This document shows positions 16,799 through 24,719 of a stretch of 64,000 nt of DNA, piece by piece. A program made the translations under genes and the position numbers. Positions within the stretch are counted from its first letter, which is position 1; every line of letters begins with the position of its first letter. This stretch comes from an uncultured Lachnospiraceae bacterium (lineage in GTDB: Bacteria > Bacillota > Clostridia > Lachnospirales > Lachnospiraceae). The notes beneath the pieces are model-generated. The model saw nothing but the letters and a program-made list of their open reading frames with translations, did no database searches and was not told the DNA's origin. The stretch lies in contig CADAOF010000010.1 in NCBI GenBank assembly GCA_902789555.1, positions 1 to 64,000 on the forward strand, written 5' to 3'.

Positions 16799-18286
16799 TT
16801 ACTGTCTGTAGGTCTTCATGAAGTCCGCGAACTTCTTCATGGCTTCACCCAGGACCTCGACCCGCGGCAGGTAGACGATGCGGAAGTGGTCCGGCTCCGG
16901 CCAGTTGAAGCCGCCGCCGCGCGTGATCAGGATGTGCCTGTCGTGCAGTAGGTCGAGCGCGAATTTTTCATCGTCCTTGATGTTAAAGCGTGCTGCGTCC
17001 ATCTTCGGGAAGATGTAGAAGGTGGCTTTCGGCTTGACCACGGAAATGCCCGGGATGTCCTTCAGCGCGTTGTAAATGAACTCGCGCTGCTCGTAGATGC
17101 GGCCGCCCGGGACGAGGTAGGTCTCGACGCTCTGGTAGCCGCCGAGGGCGGTCTGGACGATGGACTGCGCGGGCACGTTCGAGCAGAGGCGCATGTTGCT
17201 GAGCATGTTGAGCCCCTGGATGAAGTCGCGGCCGAGGGCTTTGTTGCCGGAAAGGACCATCCAGCCGATGCGGTAGCCCGCGATCATGTGCGACTTGGAC
17301 AGGCCGCTGTATGTGACGCAGAAGAGGTCGGGCGCGAGGCTGGCGATGGAGACGTGCTTCAGCCCGTCCATGACCAGGCGGTCGTAGATCTCGTCGGAGA
17401 GGATCATCAGCTCGTGCTCGCGGGCGATCTCCACGATCTCCTGCAGGATCTCCACGGGATAGAGGGCACCGGTCGGGTTGTTCGGATTGATGATGACGAT
17501 GGCCTTCGTGCGGTCTGTGACCTTACGGCGGATGTCGTCGAGATCGGGATACCATTCGGACTGCTCGTCGCAGAGATAATGCACGGCCTTTCCGCCGGCA
17601 AGGTTCACGCAGGCCGTCCAGAGCGGGTAGTCGGGCGCCGGGATCAGGACCTCGTCGCCGTCGTCAAGCAGCGCGTTCAGGCTCAGCTGGATCAGTTCGC
17701 TGACGCCGTTGCCGGTGTAAATGTCGTCCACGGACAGGTTCGGGATGTGCTTCAGCTGACAGTACTGCATGATGGCCTTGCGCGCGGAGAAGAGGCCCTT
17801 GGAGTGCGAGTAGCCTTCGGTCTCGGTGAGCTGGCTGCTCATGTCCTGAATGATCTCGTGGGGCGTGCGGAAGCCGAATGGCGCGGGGTTGCCGATGGAC
17901 AGTTTCAGGATCTCGATGCCTTCCGCTTCCATGCGGTTCGCTTCATCCACGACCGGTCCGCGCACGTCGTAGAGGACGTTGTCCAGCTTATGCGATTTGG
18001 TGAATGTCCGGCGGCCGTTTTCATCGCGTGCCGGCACGGCGCTTTTCACGGAACCGGGCGTTTTGCCGTCTCCGTTCTTCAGCCATTCCTTGTCGCATTC
18101 GAGGATCTTCGCAAGGAAGGAAAGCGTCGCGTCGCGCGGCACGGTCTTGCCGCTCACGTACTGGCTGACGTGGCTCTTGCCGAGTTTCATGCCAGCGGCT
18201 TCCGCGGCGTTCACAAGGTCGATCTGTTTAAAATGTTTAAGCTGCATGGCCGCTTTCAGGCGGTCGGCAAAGATCTGTTCAGACAT
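16799..18286 (-). CDS. HTH-domain/class I aminotransferase fusion (AlaA-like)
   Basis: A 495-residue protein. Residues 1-70 form a Cro/CI-type helix-turn-helix (FKQIDLVNAAEAAG, KSHVSQYVSGKTVPRDATLSFLAKIL). From ~95 on it is a fold-type I PLP aminotransferase like alanine transaminase AlaA: SIGNPAPFGF, PDYPLWTA, INPNNPTGALYP, LSDEIYDRL, and the PLP lysine in SGLSKSHMIAGYRIGW (~330). The start at 18286 has AAAAGGAGCG upstream and a clear promoter. The order is HTH then aminotransferase, unlike GntR-type MocR proteins in which the HTH is winged. It may be an enzyme that also senses amino acid or PLP status at DNA. Confidence 0.88.
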   Translation of the reverse strand: MSEQIFADRLKAAMQLKHFKQIDLVNAAEAAGMKLGKSHVSQYVSGKTVPRDATLSFLAKILECDKEWLKNGDGKTPGSVKSAVPARDENGRRTFTKSHKLDNVLYDVRGPVVDEANRMEAEGIEILKLSIGNPAPFGFRTPHEIIQDMSSQLTETEGYSHSKGLFSARKAIMQYCQLKHIPNLSVDDIYTGNGVSELIQLSLNALLDDGDEVLIPAPDYPLWTACVNLAGGKAVHYLCDEQSEWYPDLDDIRRKVTDRTKAIVIINPNNPTGALYPVEILQEIVEIAREHELMILSDEIYDRLVMDGLKHVSIASLAPDLFCVTYSGLSKSHMIAGYRIGWMVLSGNKALGRDFIQGLNMLSNMRLCSNVPAQSIVQTALGGYQSVETYLVPGGRIYEQREFIYNALKDIPGISVVKPKATFYIFPKMDAARFNIKDDEKFALDLLHDRHILITRGGGFNWPEPDHFRIVYLPRVEVLGEAMKKFADFMKTYRQ

Positions 18287-18326
18287 AGGGAACGCTCCTT
18301 TTAAACCGGGGTTCAGTATAAAAACG

Positions 18327-18355
18327 ATTATAAGTGCCGGAAACGGTGCCGGCAA
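18327..18355 (-). promoter_or_regulatory. Promoter of the HTH-aminotransferase gene
   Basis: On the minus strand, TTGCCG (18350-18355) and TATAAT (18327-18332) are 17 bp apart, about 40 bp before the start codon. Confidence 0.75.
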
Positions 18356-18454
18356 GGGCGAAAAATGCGGGATCGCGCCTGATTTTTGCAGAATGAAATA
18401 CAATAATGCAATAAAGTTCAAAACAGGTTCAAATATAATCGCTTCAGGAGGACA

Positions 18455-18530
18455 CAGAACTGCGGGGAAAGATCCTTCGCTTCGCTCAGGATGACAAAGG
18501 AACAGAATAACGGAGGAACAGGATGACAAA
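18455..18530. repeat. HPERSEGSF-type intergenic repeat
   Basis: On the minus strand this reads as CHPERSEGSF (18475-18507 region), a peptide that arises from a very common bacterial intergenic repeat rather than from a gene. It holds the GATCCTTCGCTTCGCTCAGG core. It lies in the gap between the aminotransferase promoter and the serpin terminator; no gene was seen in 18356-18580. Confidence 0.65.
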
Positions 18531-18580
18531 AACACGGAGGGGCAAAGGTGCGAAGCGAGGGGGGCATGGGAGAACAGCAA

Positions 18581-18609
18581 AAAAATAACCGGGGCAGAAA
18601 CTGCCCCGG
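18581..18609 (-). terminator. Intrinsic terminator of the sigma factor/serpin operon
   Basis: CCGGGGCAG (18589-18597) pairs with CTGCCCCGG (18601-18609) around AAA; the minus-strand transcript then reads TTATTTTTTTG. Confidence 0.92.
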
Positions 18610-18627
18610 CAGAGATGTTTGTACGTA

Positions 18628-20190
18628 TTACGGCTCGTTCACGACGGCGGCGAAGAGCGGGACGTCATTGGTTCCCAGGACCAGCATGAAGAACGGCCGG
18701 TCGAAGACCATGTCGATCTCCGTGTCAAGCAACGGCTCACCGGCCAGATACTCAACATATGAGGCGGCGCTGATGCCTTCTTCGTCCATGATGAGGCGCG
18801 TTCCCTGCTCTGCTTTTTGCAGGTAAACGCCGGGCGTATCGGTGATCGGCGTGTAATCGGCCTGGTCCGCGGTGAAGGCGGTTTTGATCCCCAGCGCCTG
18901 CAGGGCTGCCGTCAGATCCTGCTGATAACTGATGTCCAGCTTCGGCACGGTCAGGTTGATCCAGGCAAAACTGCCGGTGATCCCGCGGTTCGTCGTGCCG
19001 TGGTAGAAGCCGTCGGCCGGATCGAGGGCAAAATAGTCGTCACCTTTGAACGGATAGGCCAGGAGAGTCCTGAACGATTCTTCCTGCATCATTTCCGAGA
19101 CGCTCGTCCCTTCATTCGGCAGGAAGAACAGGACACGGCCCTGGCGCGTACCTTTCTGGATAAAGCGATATTTGTCCGCGGTAAAGAGCGTCGTCGTGTC
19201 GTGATAGGAATACATGAATTCCGCATCGACATCACCGGCAGGGCTGTGGAAGGTGCCTGGCTTCGTGTTGTCCTTATTGAATTCATCGCCCCATCTTGTC
19301 TCGTGCAGAATAGTGCTGATGAGGGCAAGCGCCGTGTCAGAAGGCAGTTCGATCCCCTTCACCTGATCGGCGAGCAGCCCGCCGGTCATATCGTTCAGCC
19401 AGCGCTGCAGCAGGCTGTTGCAGCTGTCCGAGCCCATTTTCCCGATAAATGCAGAGGCATAATAGCTGTCGGCAAGGCGCTGCACGGTGCTTTGCTGATA
19501 CTGCAGGCTGTCGTTCAGCCAGAGCGAATTGGCGAGGACCGTCTTCTCGCGGCCGTCATCCTTGTAGCTCAGACCCCAGATCTTCGCAGCCTGGTCGCGG
19601 AGCTGCTCGATATCCGCGGCACCCAGGGCACTCAGGATCTCCTGACGGGTCTCGCCGTCCGTGATCTCCGCGAGCATGGCGGTTGCCATGAAAATGTTGA
19701 CCGGCGACATGACGGCGCTTTCTTCAGTCTGATCGGAAAGAAGCAGGAGCATCGTGTCGGCAAAGAAACCGCGGTACAGTTCAGCCGCATCCCGGCCGTT
19801 GATCCAGCGGGAATAGGCCGGACTCTGCACGAGGGGATCGTCCCGCTCTTCCTGCCAGGTCATCTCTTCGGGATAAACAGGCTGTGCGAGCAGCTTTGCT
19901 CCTGCGGAGTCATGAGGGGCTTCGATTATCCCGCCGGCTTTTGGCGCTTCCGACGCCGGCGTCTTCCAATCGTCTCCGTTTCTCCGGTTCCCGAACATGG
20001 GGGCAAGCAGGAGGACCAGGGTGATCAGCGCGGCAGCGGCGCCGGCGCGGAAAATGAGTTTTCGCCGGGCGGCTGCCCTTTCCGCCCGTTTTGCCGCGCG
20101 GATCTCTTCCGGAGAAGGTGTTTCCGCGGCTTCGTTTAATAAGTCGTCATCCAGTTCGGTGATGGCGTCCATCAGTTCATCTGTTTTCAT
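18628..20190 (-). CDS. Membrane-anchored serpin, in anti-sigma position
   Basis: A 520-residue protein. Residues 1-45 are a charged cytosolic segment (MKTDELMDAITELDDDLL), ~46-65 a single TM helix, and ~130-520 an extracytoplasmic serpin domain: SPVNIFMATAMLAEITDGETRQEIL, hinge DEEGISAASY of the reactive loop, and the C-terminal FDRPFFMLVLG...LFAAVVNEP. The small residues in the hinge fit an inhibitory serpin, which traps serine or cysteine proteases. The start at 20190 overlaps the sigma factor stop (ATGA). The position and the short cytosolic tail suggest the N-terminus binds the sigma factor; no zinc-binding ZAS motif is present. Anti-sigma function is inferred. Confidence 0.88.
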   Translation of the reverse strand: MKTDELMDAITELDDDLLNEAAETPSPEEIRAAKRAERAAARRKLIFRAGAAAALITLVLLLAPMFGNRRNGDDWKTPASEAPKAGGIIEAPHDSAGAKLLAQPVYPEEMTWQEERDDPLVQSPAYSRWINGRDAAELYRGFFADTMLLLLSDQTEESAVMSPVNIFMATAMLAEITDGETRQEILSALGAADIEQLRDQAAKIWGLSYKDDGREKTVLANSLWLNDSLQYQQSTVQRLADSYYASAFIGKMGSDSCNSLLQRWLNDMTGGLLADQVKGIELPSDTALALISTILHETRWGDEFNKDNTKPGTFHSPAGDVDAEFMYSYHDTTTLFTADKYRFIQKGTRQGRVLFFLPNEGTSVSEMMQEESFRTLLAYPFKGDDYFALDPADGFYHGTTNRGITGSFAWINLTVPKLDISYQQDLTAALQALGIKTAFTADQADYTPITDTPGVYLQKAEQGTRLIMDEEGISAASYVEYLAGEPLLDTEIDMVFDRPFFMLVLGTNDVPLFAAVVNEP

Positions 20191-20747
20191 TCGATCCACT
20201 TTTCCTTTTTCAAGTATGCCGCCAGTTTCTTCCGGCTGCGGGCAAGGCGCATGGTCACCTGGCCTGTCGTCATGTCCCAGCGGGCGGAGAGCTCCGCTAC
20301 CGTGTCCATGAACCAGTAGCGGCGGATGAAGAGGTCCTGGTCGGGCTGCTTCATGCCGCGGACGAAGGTGCGGACGGCTTCGGCGAGCTGTTCCTTTTCG
20401 AACAGGGTCTCGGGAGTCTCCGCGGAGGCGACGACGTCTTCCAGTTCTTCGAAGGCTGCGTCGGCTTCACCGCCGCCGCGCTTCAGCGCGCCTTTTCTGC
20501 GCAGGCGGTCGATGGCGCGGCGTCTCGCGATCCTTCCGAGGAAGTTGGCAAGGCTTTCCGGCCGGTTCGGCGGAATGCTGTTCCAGGCTTCCAGAAGGCA
20601 GTCGTTGACGCATTCGCGGGCATCCTCCTCATTGCCCAGGATCCTTCGGGCAATGGACAGGAGGTACCCGCCGAGGGCTCTTTCCGTAAGGGTCAGAGCT
20701 TCCTCGTCACGATTCCAGTACAGATCCGTGATGCGGCGGTCGTCCAT
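20187..20747 (-). CDS. ECF-type RNA polymerase sigma factor
   Basis: A 186-residue protein with sigma region 2 (LGGYLLSIARRILGNEEDARECVNDCLLEAWNSIPP) and region 4 (LFIRRYWFMDTVAELSARWDMTTGQVTMRLARSRKKL) and no regions 1 or 3, as in ECF factors. The ATG at 20747 has AAAGGAG at ideal spacing; the longer frame to 20810 lacks one. It is translationally coupled to the membrane serpin, in the usual sigma/anti-sigma order. Targets are unknown; autoregulation is likely for the family, but no promoter was identified. Confidence 0.92.
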   Translation of the reverse strand: MDDRRITDLYWNRDEEALTLTERALGGYLLSIARRILGNEEDARECVNDCLLEAWNSIPPNRPESLANFLGRIARRRAIDRLRRKGALKRGGGEADAAFEELEDVVASAETPETLFEKEQLAEAVRTFVRGMKQPDQDLFIRRYWFMDTVAELSARWDMTTGQVTMRLARSRKKLAAYLKKEKWIE

Positions 20748-20844
20748 GGGGGTTCTCCTTTGCAAAGCGCTTTCACCCATGCAGTCGCAGGGCAGGAAGG
20801 AATGTAACAAATAAAAAAGCAGTCTGCGCCGGCAGCGGACTGCT

Positions 20845-21065
20845 CAGATCCGGCATTAGGACACACGGCTGACGGCACATGTGCCGGCAAAGGCCGGATC
20901 CGGATAAAAACCGCGCCAACCGATGCGCGGTTTTTACCGAGCGACAAGCAGAAATGCATCAGCATTTCTGCGGATTGCGAGGTTGCCGGAAAAACGGCTT
21001 GAAGCCGGTACATTGCTGCCGTCCCGTGCGGACGCCTGCCGGAAATGAGCTGCCTGCTGCGGCGC
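20845..21065. repeat. Dispersed structured intergenic repeat, copy 1
   Basis: It shares long blocks with 47161-47385: CCGGCATTAGGAC, CGGCTGACGGCACATG, GCGCGGTTTTT and GCGGACGCCTG. It contains two hairpins: AAAAACCGCGC/GCGCGGTTTTT (20905-20936) and GCAGAAATGC/GCATTTCTGC (20948-20971). The first is a two-way terminator for the gene ending at 21153. No gene was found in the 20748-21152 gap. Confidence 0.8.
20905..20936. terminator. Bidirectional terminator inside repeat copy 1
   Basis: The stem is 20905-20916 with 20925-20936, GC-rich at the loop end, with A5 and T5 arms. It would end the spermidine-synthase-like transcript, which reads towards it. Confidence 0.75.
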
Positions 21066-21152
21066 AGACTGCAATCAAATATGTCGGCAGACAGTCAAGA
21101 GGCTGCCGGCGGGACGGCTGATCTCATTTGCGGGGGGCGTTTCAGAAATGGT

Positions 21153-22751
21153 TCATATCCCCAGGCTCTTGAGAAGGCCGGCGAGGCCTTCCCGCTCGAA
21201 AATGTCTTTGAAGTAGCTGAGTTCGTCACTGATGAGCAGGTCGATCATGCGCATGCCGAGGACTTCCACGGGGGCCTTGTCGTCGGTCAGGATATGGTTT
21301 TCTCCCTCATACGGCGTAAGGGCGGCGGAGACGGTCTGCATCATCTGCGCAAGGTCGGCCCGGTCGGCGACACTCTCTTTGCCGCGCGCCAGGAGGTCGG
21401 CCGGCATTTCCTTCATCGAAGCGAAAAGCTCACGGTTCGTCGTATAGGGAACGTCCGCGGTCGCGACATGGGGGAAGATCGAGGCAATGGTGTCGCAGAG
21501 ATAGTGGTTGATGGAGAGCTCGCCGTCGGAGTGCATGGAAAGGTTTACGACCATCACGCCGTTTTCGGTCAGGTGATCGCGCACCAGCGTGAAGAATTCG
21601 GTCGTGGACATCTGAAAGGGGATCGTGATGTCCTGGTAGGCGTCCACCATGATCACGTCGTACTTTTCCTTAATGGTCTGGATATAGGCGCGGCCGTCGT
21701 ATTCCGTGACCTTCACTTCTTCGGGGAGGTTGAAATATTCCTCGGCGAGCTTCGTGATCTTGCCGTCGATCTCCACGCCTTCCACCGGCGCACCGGGAAA
21801 ATAGCGCGTGCACTGGGAGGCGAAGGTGCCGGTCCCGTTGCCGAGCACCAGGACCGAAGGCGCTTCCTTCCCGGCCATGACCGGCGCCGCAAGGGCATAG
21901 TCGTAATAGAGGCCGGTGAGGCCGCCTTCCTTCATGGCCACGGACTGCACACCGAAAAGGACGTTCGTGGAGAGGATCACCTTTTCGGAGTCCTCACTGA
22001 CCTGCAGGTAGTTGTAGACCGATTCACCTTCGTAAAGCAGGTCGTTCTGCCAGAAGGCGAAGGAGTTATTCCGCCCGAAGATCACGCAGAGGACGAAGAG
22101 CGCCGTCGCGACGTAAGGCCCCGGCTTTTTCCATTTCGCGCTGATGAAGAAGATAAGGGCAATGGCAAGCAGGATGCCGGCGAAGATGAGGAAGGTGACC
22201 GAGGTCCCGACGGAAGGGATGGTCACGAAGGTGGGCAGGAAGGTGCCGATGATGCTGCCGATGGTATTGCAGGCGCCGAGACGGCCTACGGTGCGGCCTC
22301 CTTCATCGAGGCTTTCGATGGTCGCCCGGACAAGGCAGGGCGTGACCGTGCCGAGCAGGAACAGTGGGAACACGAAAACGATCATGCAGCTTGCGAAGGC
22401 TGCCCAGATCAGGAAGTTCGTATTGATGGCGAGGACCATCAGGGCGGAAACGCCGAGGATCACGTATTTGCCCACGACCGGGATCGCGGCGATCCAGACC
22501 GCGGCGATCAGGATGCGGCGGTAGAGCCTGGCGGGATCGGGATCCTTGTCAGCCGCCCGGCCGCCGTAGAGGTTGCCGAGTGCCATCGCGATCATGATGA
22601 CGCCGATGATGATGGTCCAGACGATCTGCGACGAACTGAAGTAGGGCGCGAGCAGGCGGCTGGCGCCGAGCTCGACGGCCATCACGGAGACGCCGGCGAA
22701 GAATTCGGTGAGGTAGAGGAACCATTTGTTCTGAAGAATGCGGTATTTCAT
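21153..22751 (-). CDS. Membrane protein with C-terminal spermidine-synthase-like domain
   Basis: A 532-residue protein. Residues ~1-235 hold about seven TM helices (VELGASRLLAPYFSSS near the start), and ~255-470 a Rossmann domain of the SpeE aminopropyltransferase/methyltransferase type with VLVLGNGTGTFASQ, VEGVEIDGKITKLAEEYF and YDVIMVDAYQD. The usual SpeE catalytic Asp and substrate residues cannot be confirmed by eye, so polyamine synthesis is only one option. Such fused membrane forms are widespread and little studied. It lies 28 bp after a GNAT gene, likely in one operon. Confidence 0.82.
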   Translation of the reverse strand: MKYRILQNKWFLYLTEFFAGVSVMAVELGASRLLAPYFSSSQIVWTIIIGVIMIAMALGNLYGGRAADKDPDPARLYRRILIAAVWIAAIPVVGKYVILGVSALMVLAINTNFLIWAAFASCMIVFVFPLFLLGTVTPCLVRATIESLDEGGRTVGRLGACNTIGSIIGTFLPTFVTIPSVGTSVTFLIFAGILLAIALIFFISAKWKKPGPYVATALFVLCVIFGRNNSFAFWQNDLLYEGESVYNYLQVSEDSEKVILSTNVLFGVQSVAMKEGGLTGLYYDYALAAPVMAGKEAPSVLVLGNGTGTFASQCTRYFPGAPVEGVEIDGKITKLAEEYFNLPEEVKVTEYDGRAYIQTIKEKYDVIMVDAYQDITIPFQMSTTEFFTLVRDHLTENGVMVVNLSMHSDGELSINHYLCDTIASIFPHVATADVPYTTNRELFASMKEMPADLLARGKESVADRADLAQMMQTVSAALTPYEGENHILTDDKAPVEVLGMRMIDLLISDELSYFKDIFEREGLAGLLKSLGI

Positions 22752-22779
22752 AGCGGATCTTTCGGGGCGGCGGGGCCGC

Positions 22780-23265
22780 TCAGTCCTCCTTCCGGTTAAG
22801 GTCGTATTCCATTGTCCGGGAGCGTGTCTTCATGCCCATGCTCTCGTAGAATCTCAGCGCGGCATCGTTGCCTTCCCAGACGTTCAGGGTGATGCTGCTG
22901 CAGCCAAGACGCCTTGCTTCCTTCTTTACGTGGTCAAAGAGGATGAGGCCGACGTGCTTCCTGCGTGCCCAGGCGTCCACGCAGATGTCGTCGATGTAGA
23001 GAACGGTTTGCGGGACCATCATGGGCGGTGTCTGCACCGGGCGTTTGACCTGGCAGAAGGCATAGCCCCGTACGGCGCCGTCCTCCTCCGCAACGTAGAT
23101 CGGGCGCTCATCGTCCCGATACATGCGGGCAAGGTCCTCCGCGGAATATTTGGTCGTTCCGGAGATGAAGAGGTCCGGACGGATCCAGGCGTGGACTTCC
23201 AGGACCTGGGAGAGAAGGTTCAGAATAGATTCGGTGTCGCCCTCGCAGGCGCGGCGTATGATCAT
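22780..23265 (-). CDS. GNAT-family N-acetyltransferase
   Basis: A 161-residue GNAT protein. IYVAEEDGAVRGYAFCQV forms strands 3-4, YIDDICVDAWARRKHVGLILFDHV the acetyl-CoA-binding strand and loop (loop slightly changed from the consensus), and LNVWEGNDAALRFYESMGMKTRSRTMEY the C-terminal motif. It resembles the ribosomal/aminoglycoside-type side of the family but the acceptor is unknown. An AGGAAA ribosome binding site precedes the ATG. Confidence 0.85.
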   Translation of the reverse strand: MIIRRACEGDTESILNLLSQVLEVHAWIRPDLFISGTTKYSAEDLARMYRDDERPIYVAEEDGAVRGYAFCQVKRPVQTPPMMVPQTVLYIDDICVDAWARRKHVGLILFDHVKKEARRLGCSSITLNVWEGNDAALRFYESMGMKTRSRTMEYDLNRKED

Positions 23266-23374
23266 GATAGGTTTCCTTTCCTCGGGGACGGCTCCGCATC
23301 CGGTGCAAACCTTTCTCAGAGCGATTCACATTCGTTCAAATGCTCTTCGAAAGCTTTGCCCGCTCTGCGCCGCA

Positions 23375-24553
23375 TTAGATCCCTCTCACGTGTATCGCGT
23401 GCTTCGGGCACATTTCCTGGCAGCAGAAGCAGCGGATGCAGCGGCTGTAGTCGTAAACGGGCGGCTGGTCTTTTCCTTTCCTGAAGTCCACGGCTTTGCC
23501 GGGAACGGGGCAGTGCGAGACGCAGACGCCGCATTTTACGCAGGCTTTCTTATCGATGTAAGGCCGCTTCGTGACGTGGTTCAGGATGCCGATGCGCCGT
23601 CCCCACTTGCCGCCGTTCATGCCCGGGCGGCGGTCGACGTTAAAGGCGGGATTACCGAAACGGGAGACGAGTTCCGCTGCGGTGACGGCTGTCACGGAGG
23701 GTTCGGCACCGCCTTCGCCGGGTTCCGCGAGCAGCAGTTCGATATCCGCCTCTTCATGGCGGCCGATCCCCAGGAGCTGTCCTTGTTCGCAGGTCGGGAC
23801 CAGGCGGGGATCCAGGTTCACGAGGCGGCAGAAGGTCGCGTCGAGGGCGACCGGATCAGCGGAGAAGAGAAGAACGTTCATGGGCACGGGGTCGCCGGAA
23901 CCGGGACCATTCCCCTCCATTGCGACGATCCCGTCCATCACGTGCAGGCGGATGTCGGTCTTCCGGTGGATGTCCGCCAGCATGCGGGCAAAAACGTTCG
24001 GGTTCGGGTATGTGACATGCCCGGCGGCCTTGCGCATGCCGCAGATGAAGCCGTAGACGTTCTTGACGGCGCCGGTGATGCGCTCGAGGGCGTGAGTCTT
24101 CATCTTGCAGACGTTGACGATCGCGTCGGCGCGGGTGACTTCCTTCGCGAAATAAAAGCTCTTTGCGGTCTTTCCTTCGGGATAATCGGTCAGAACCTCC
24201 TCGTTCATTTCCGCTTCGCGGACGCCGAGCGCACGGAAGGTTTCGCCGAGACCGAGGCGCGCCGCGACGGCTTCACCCTTTCCGTGTCCGGGCGAGTCGC
24301 CGCAGGAAAGGTCCGCGCAGCCGTATTCACTGAGAAGGCGCAGGACCGCTTCGATGACCGCGGGATGCGTGGTCACGGCCTTATCCGGGTCGGCGGCGGA
24401 AAGATAGTTCGGCTTCACGAGGATCCTCTCCTCGTGACGGATGAAACTGCCGATCCCGCCGAGCGCAAGAACGCCGGCCTTCACGGCCCGGAAAACGGTC
24501 TCCTTGTCGTAAGTGTTGCAGGGAACGATGATGACTTTGGATCTCGTATTCAT
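23375..24553 (-). CDS. DUF362 protein with two C-terminal [4Fe-4S] ferredoxin motifs
   Basis: A 392-residue cytosolic protein. Residues ~1-290 are a DUF362 domain (ILVKPNYLSA, DSPGHGKGEAVA, NVCKMKTHALERITGAVKNVYGFI), and the end carries two ferredoxin clusters, CVKCGVCVSHCP and CIRCFCCQEMCP. Such proteins are common in anaerobes and are thought to pass electrons, but no reaction is known. It has its own promoter, divergent from the MFS gene, with overlapping -35 regions. Confidence 0.9.
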   Translation of the reverse strand: MNTRSKVIIVPCNTYDKETVFRAVKAGVLALGGIGSFIRHEERILVKPNYLSAADPDKAVTTHPAVIEAVLRLLSEYGCADLSCGDSPGHGKGEAVAARLGLGETFRALGVREAEMNEEVLTDYPEGKTAKSFYFAKEVTRADAIVNVCKMKTHALERITGAVKNVYGFICGMRKAAGHVTYPNPNVFARMLADIHRKTDIRLHVMDGIVAMEGNGPGSGDPVPMNVLLFSADPVALDATFCRLVNLDPRLVPTCEQGQLLGIGRHEEADIELLLAEPGEGGAEPSVTAVTAAELVSRFGNPAFNVDRRPGMNGGKWGRRIGILNHVTKRPYIDKKACVKCGVCVSHCPVPGKAVDFRKGKDQPPVYDYSRCIRCFCCQEMCPKHAIHVRGI

Positions 24554-24608
24554 TTCATTTCCTCAGGGCTGCCGGCGCGTCACGGAAAATGCCGGCGATA
24601 ACAGAAAG

Positions 24609-24668
24609 AGTATAACAAAAAGGGAAAGACTTGACAACACTTGCCAATGCCCCGGAAAAGGATATAAT
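24609..24668. promoter_or_regulatory. Divergent promoters of the DUF362 and MFS genes
   Basis: Minus strand: TTGTCA (24632-24637), 17 bp, TATACT (24609-24614). Plus strand: TTGCCA (24641-24646), 16 bp, TATAAT (24663-24668). The two -35 boxes are only 3 bp apart, so polymerases would compete. Confidence 0.75.
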
Positions 24669-24719
24669 GAAGGCAGACGGATCTTGCGAAAAATTGAAGC
24701 AACGGAAAGGAGATGCCGG

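Noticed and set aside
20693..21013. Small open frames within the dispersed repeat, on both strands
   Set aside because: Similar peptides appear in both repeat copies only because the DNA is repeated; there are no ribosome binding sites, and the hairpins explain the conservation better.
21045..22799. 584-residue open frame on the plus strand
   Set aside because: Antisense to the membrane spermidine-synthase-like gene; Asp/His/Arg-rich composition typical of a shadow frame.
24631..24668. TTGACA paired with TATAAT as the MFS promoter
   Set aside because: The spacing is 26 bp, too long. TTGCCA at 24641 with 16 bp fits better, and the TTGACA bases overlap the opposite-strand -35.
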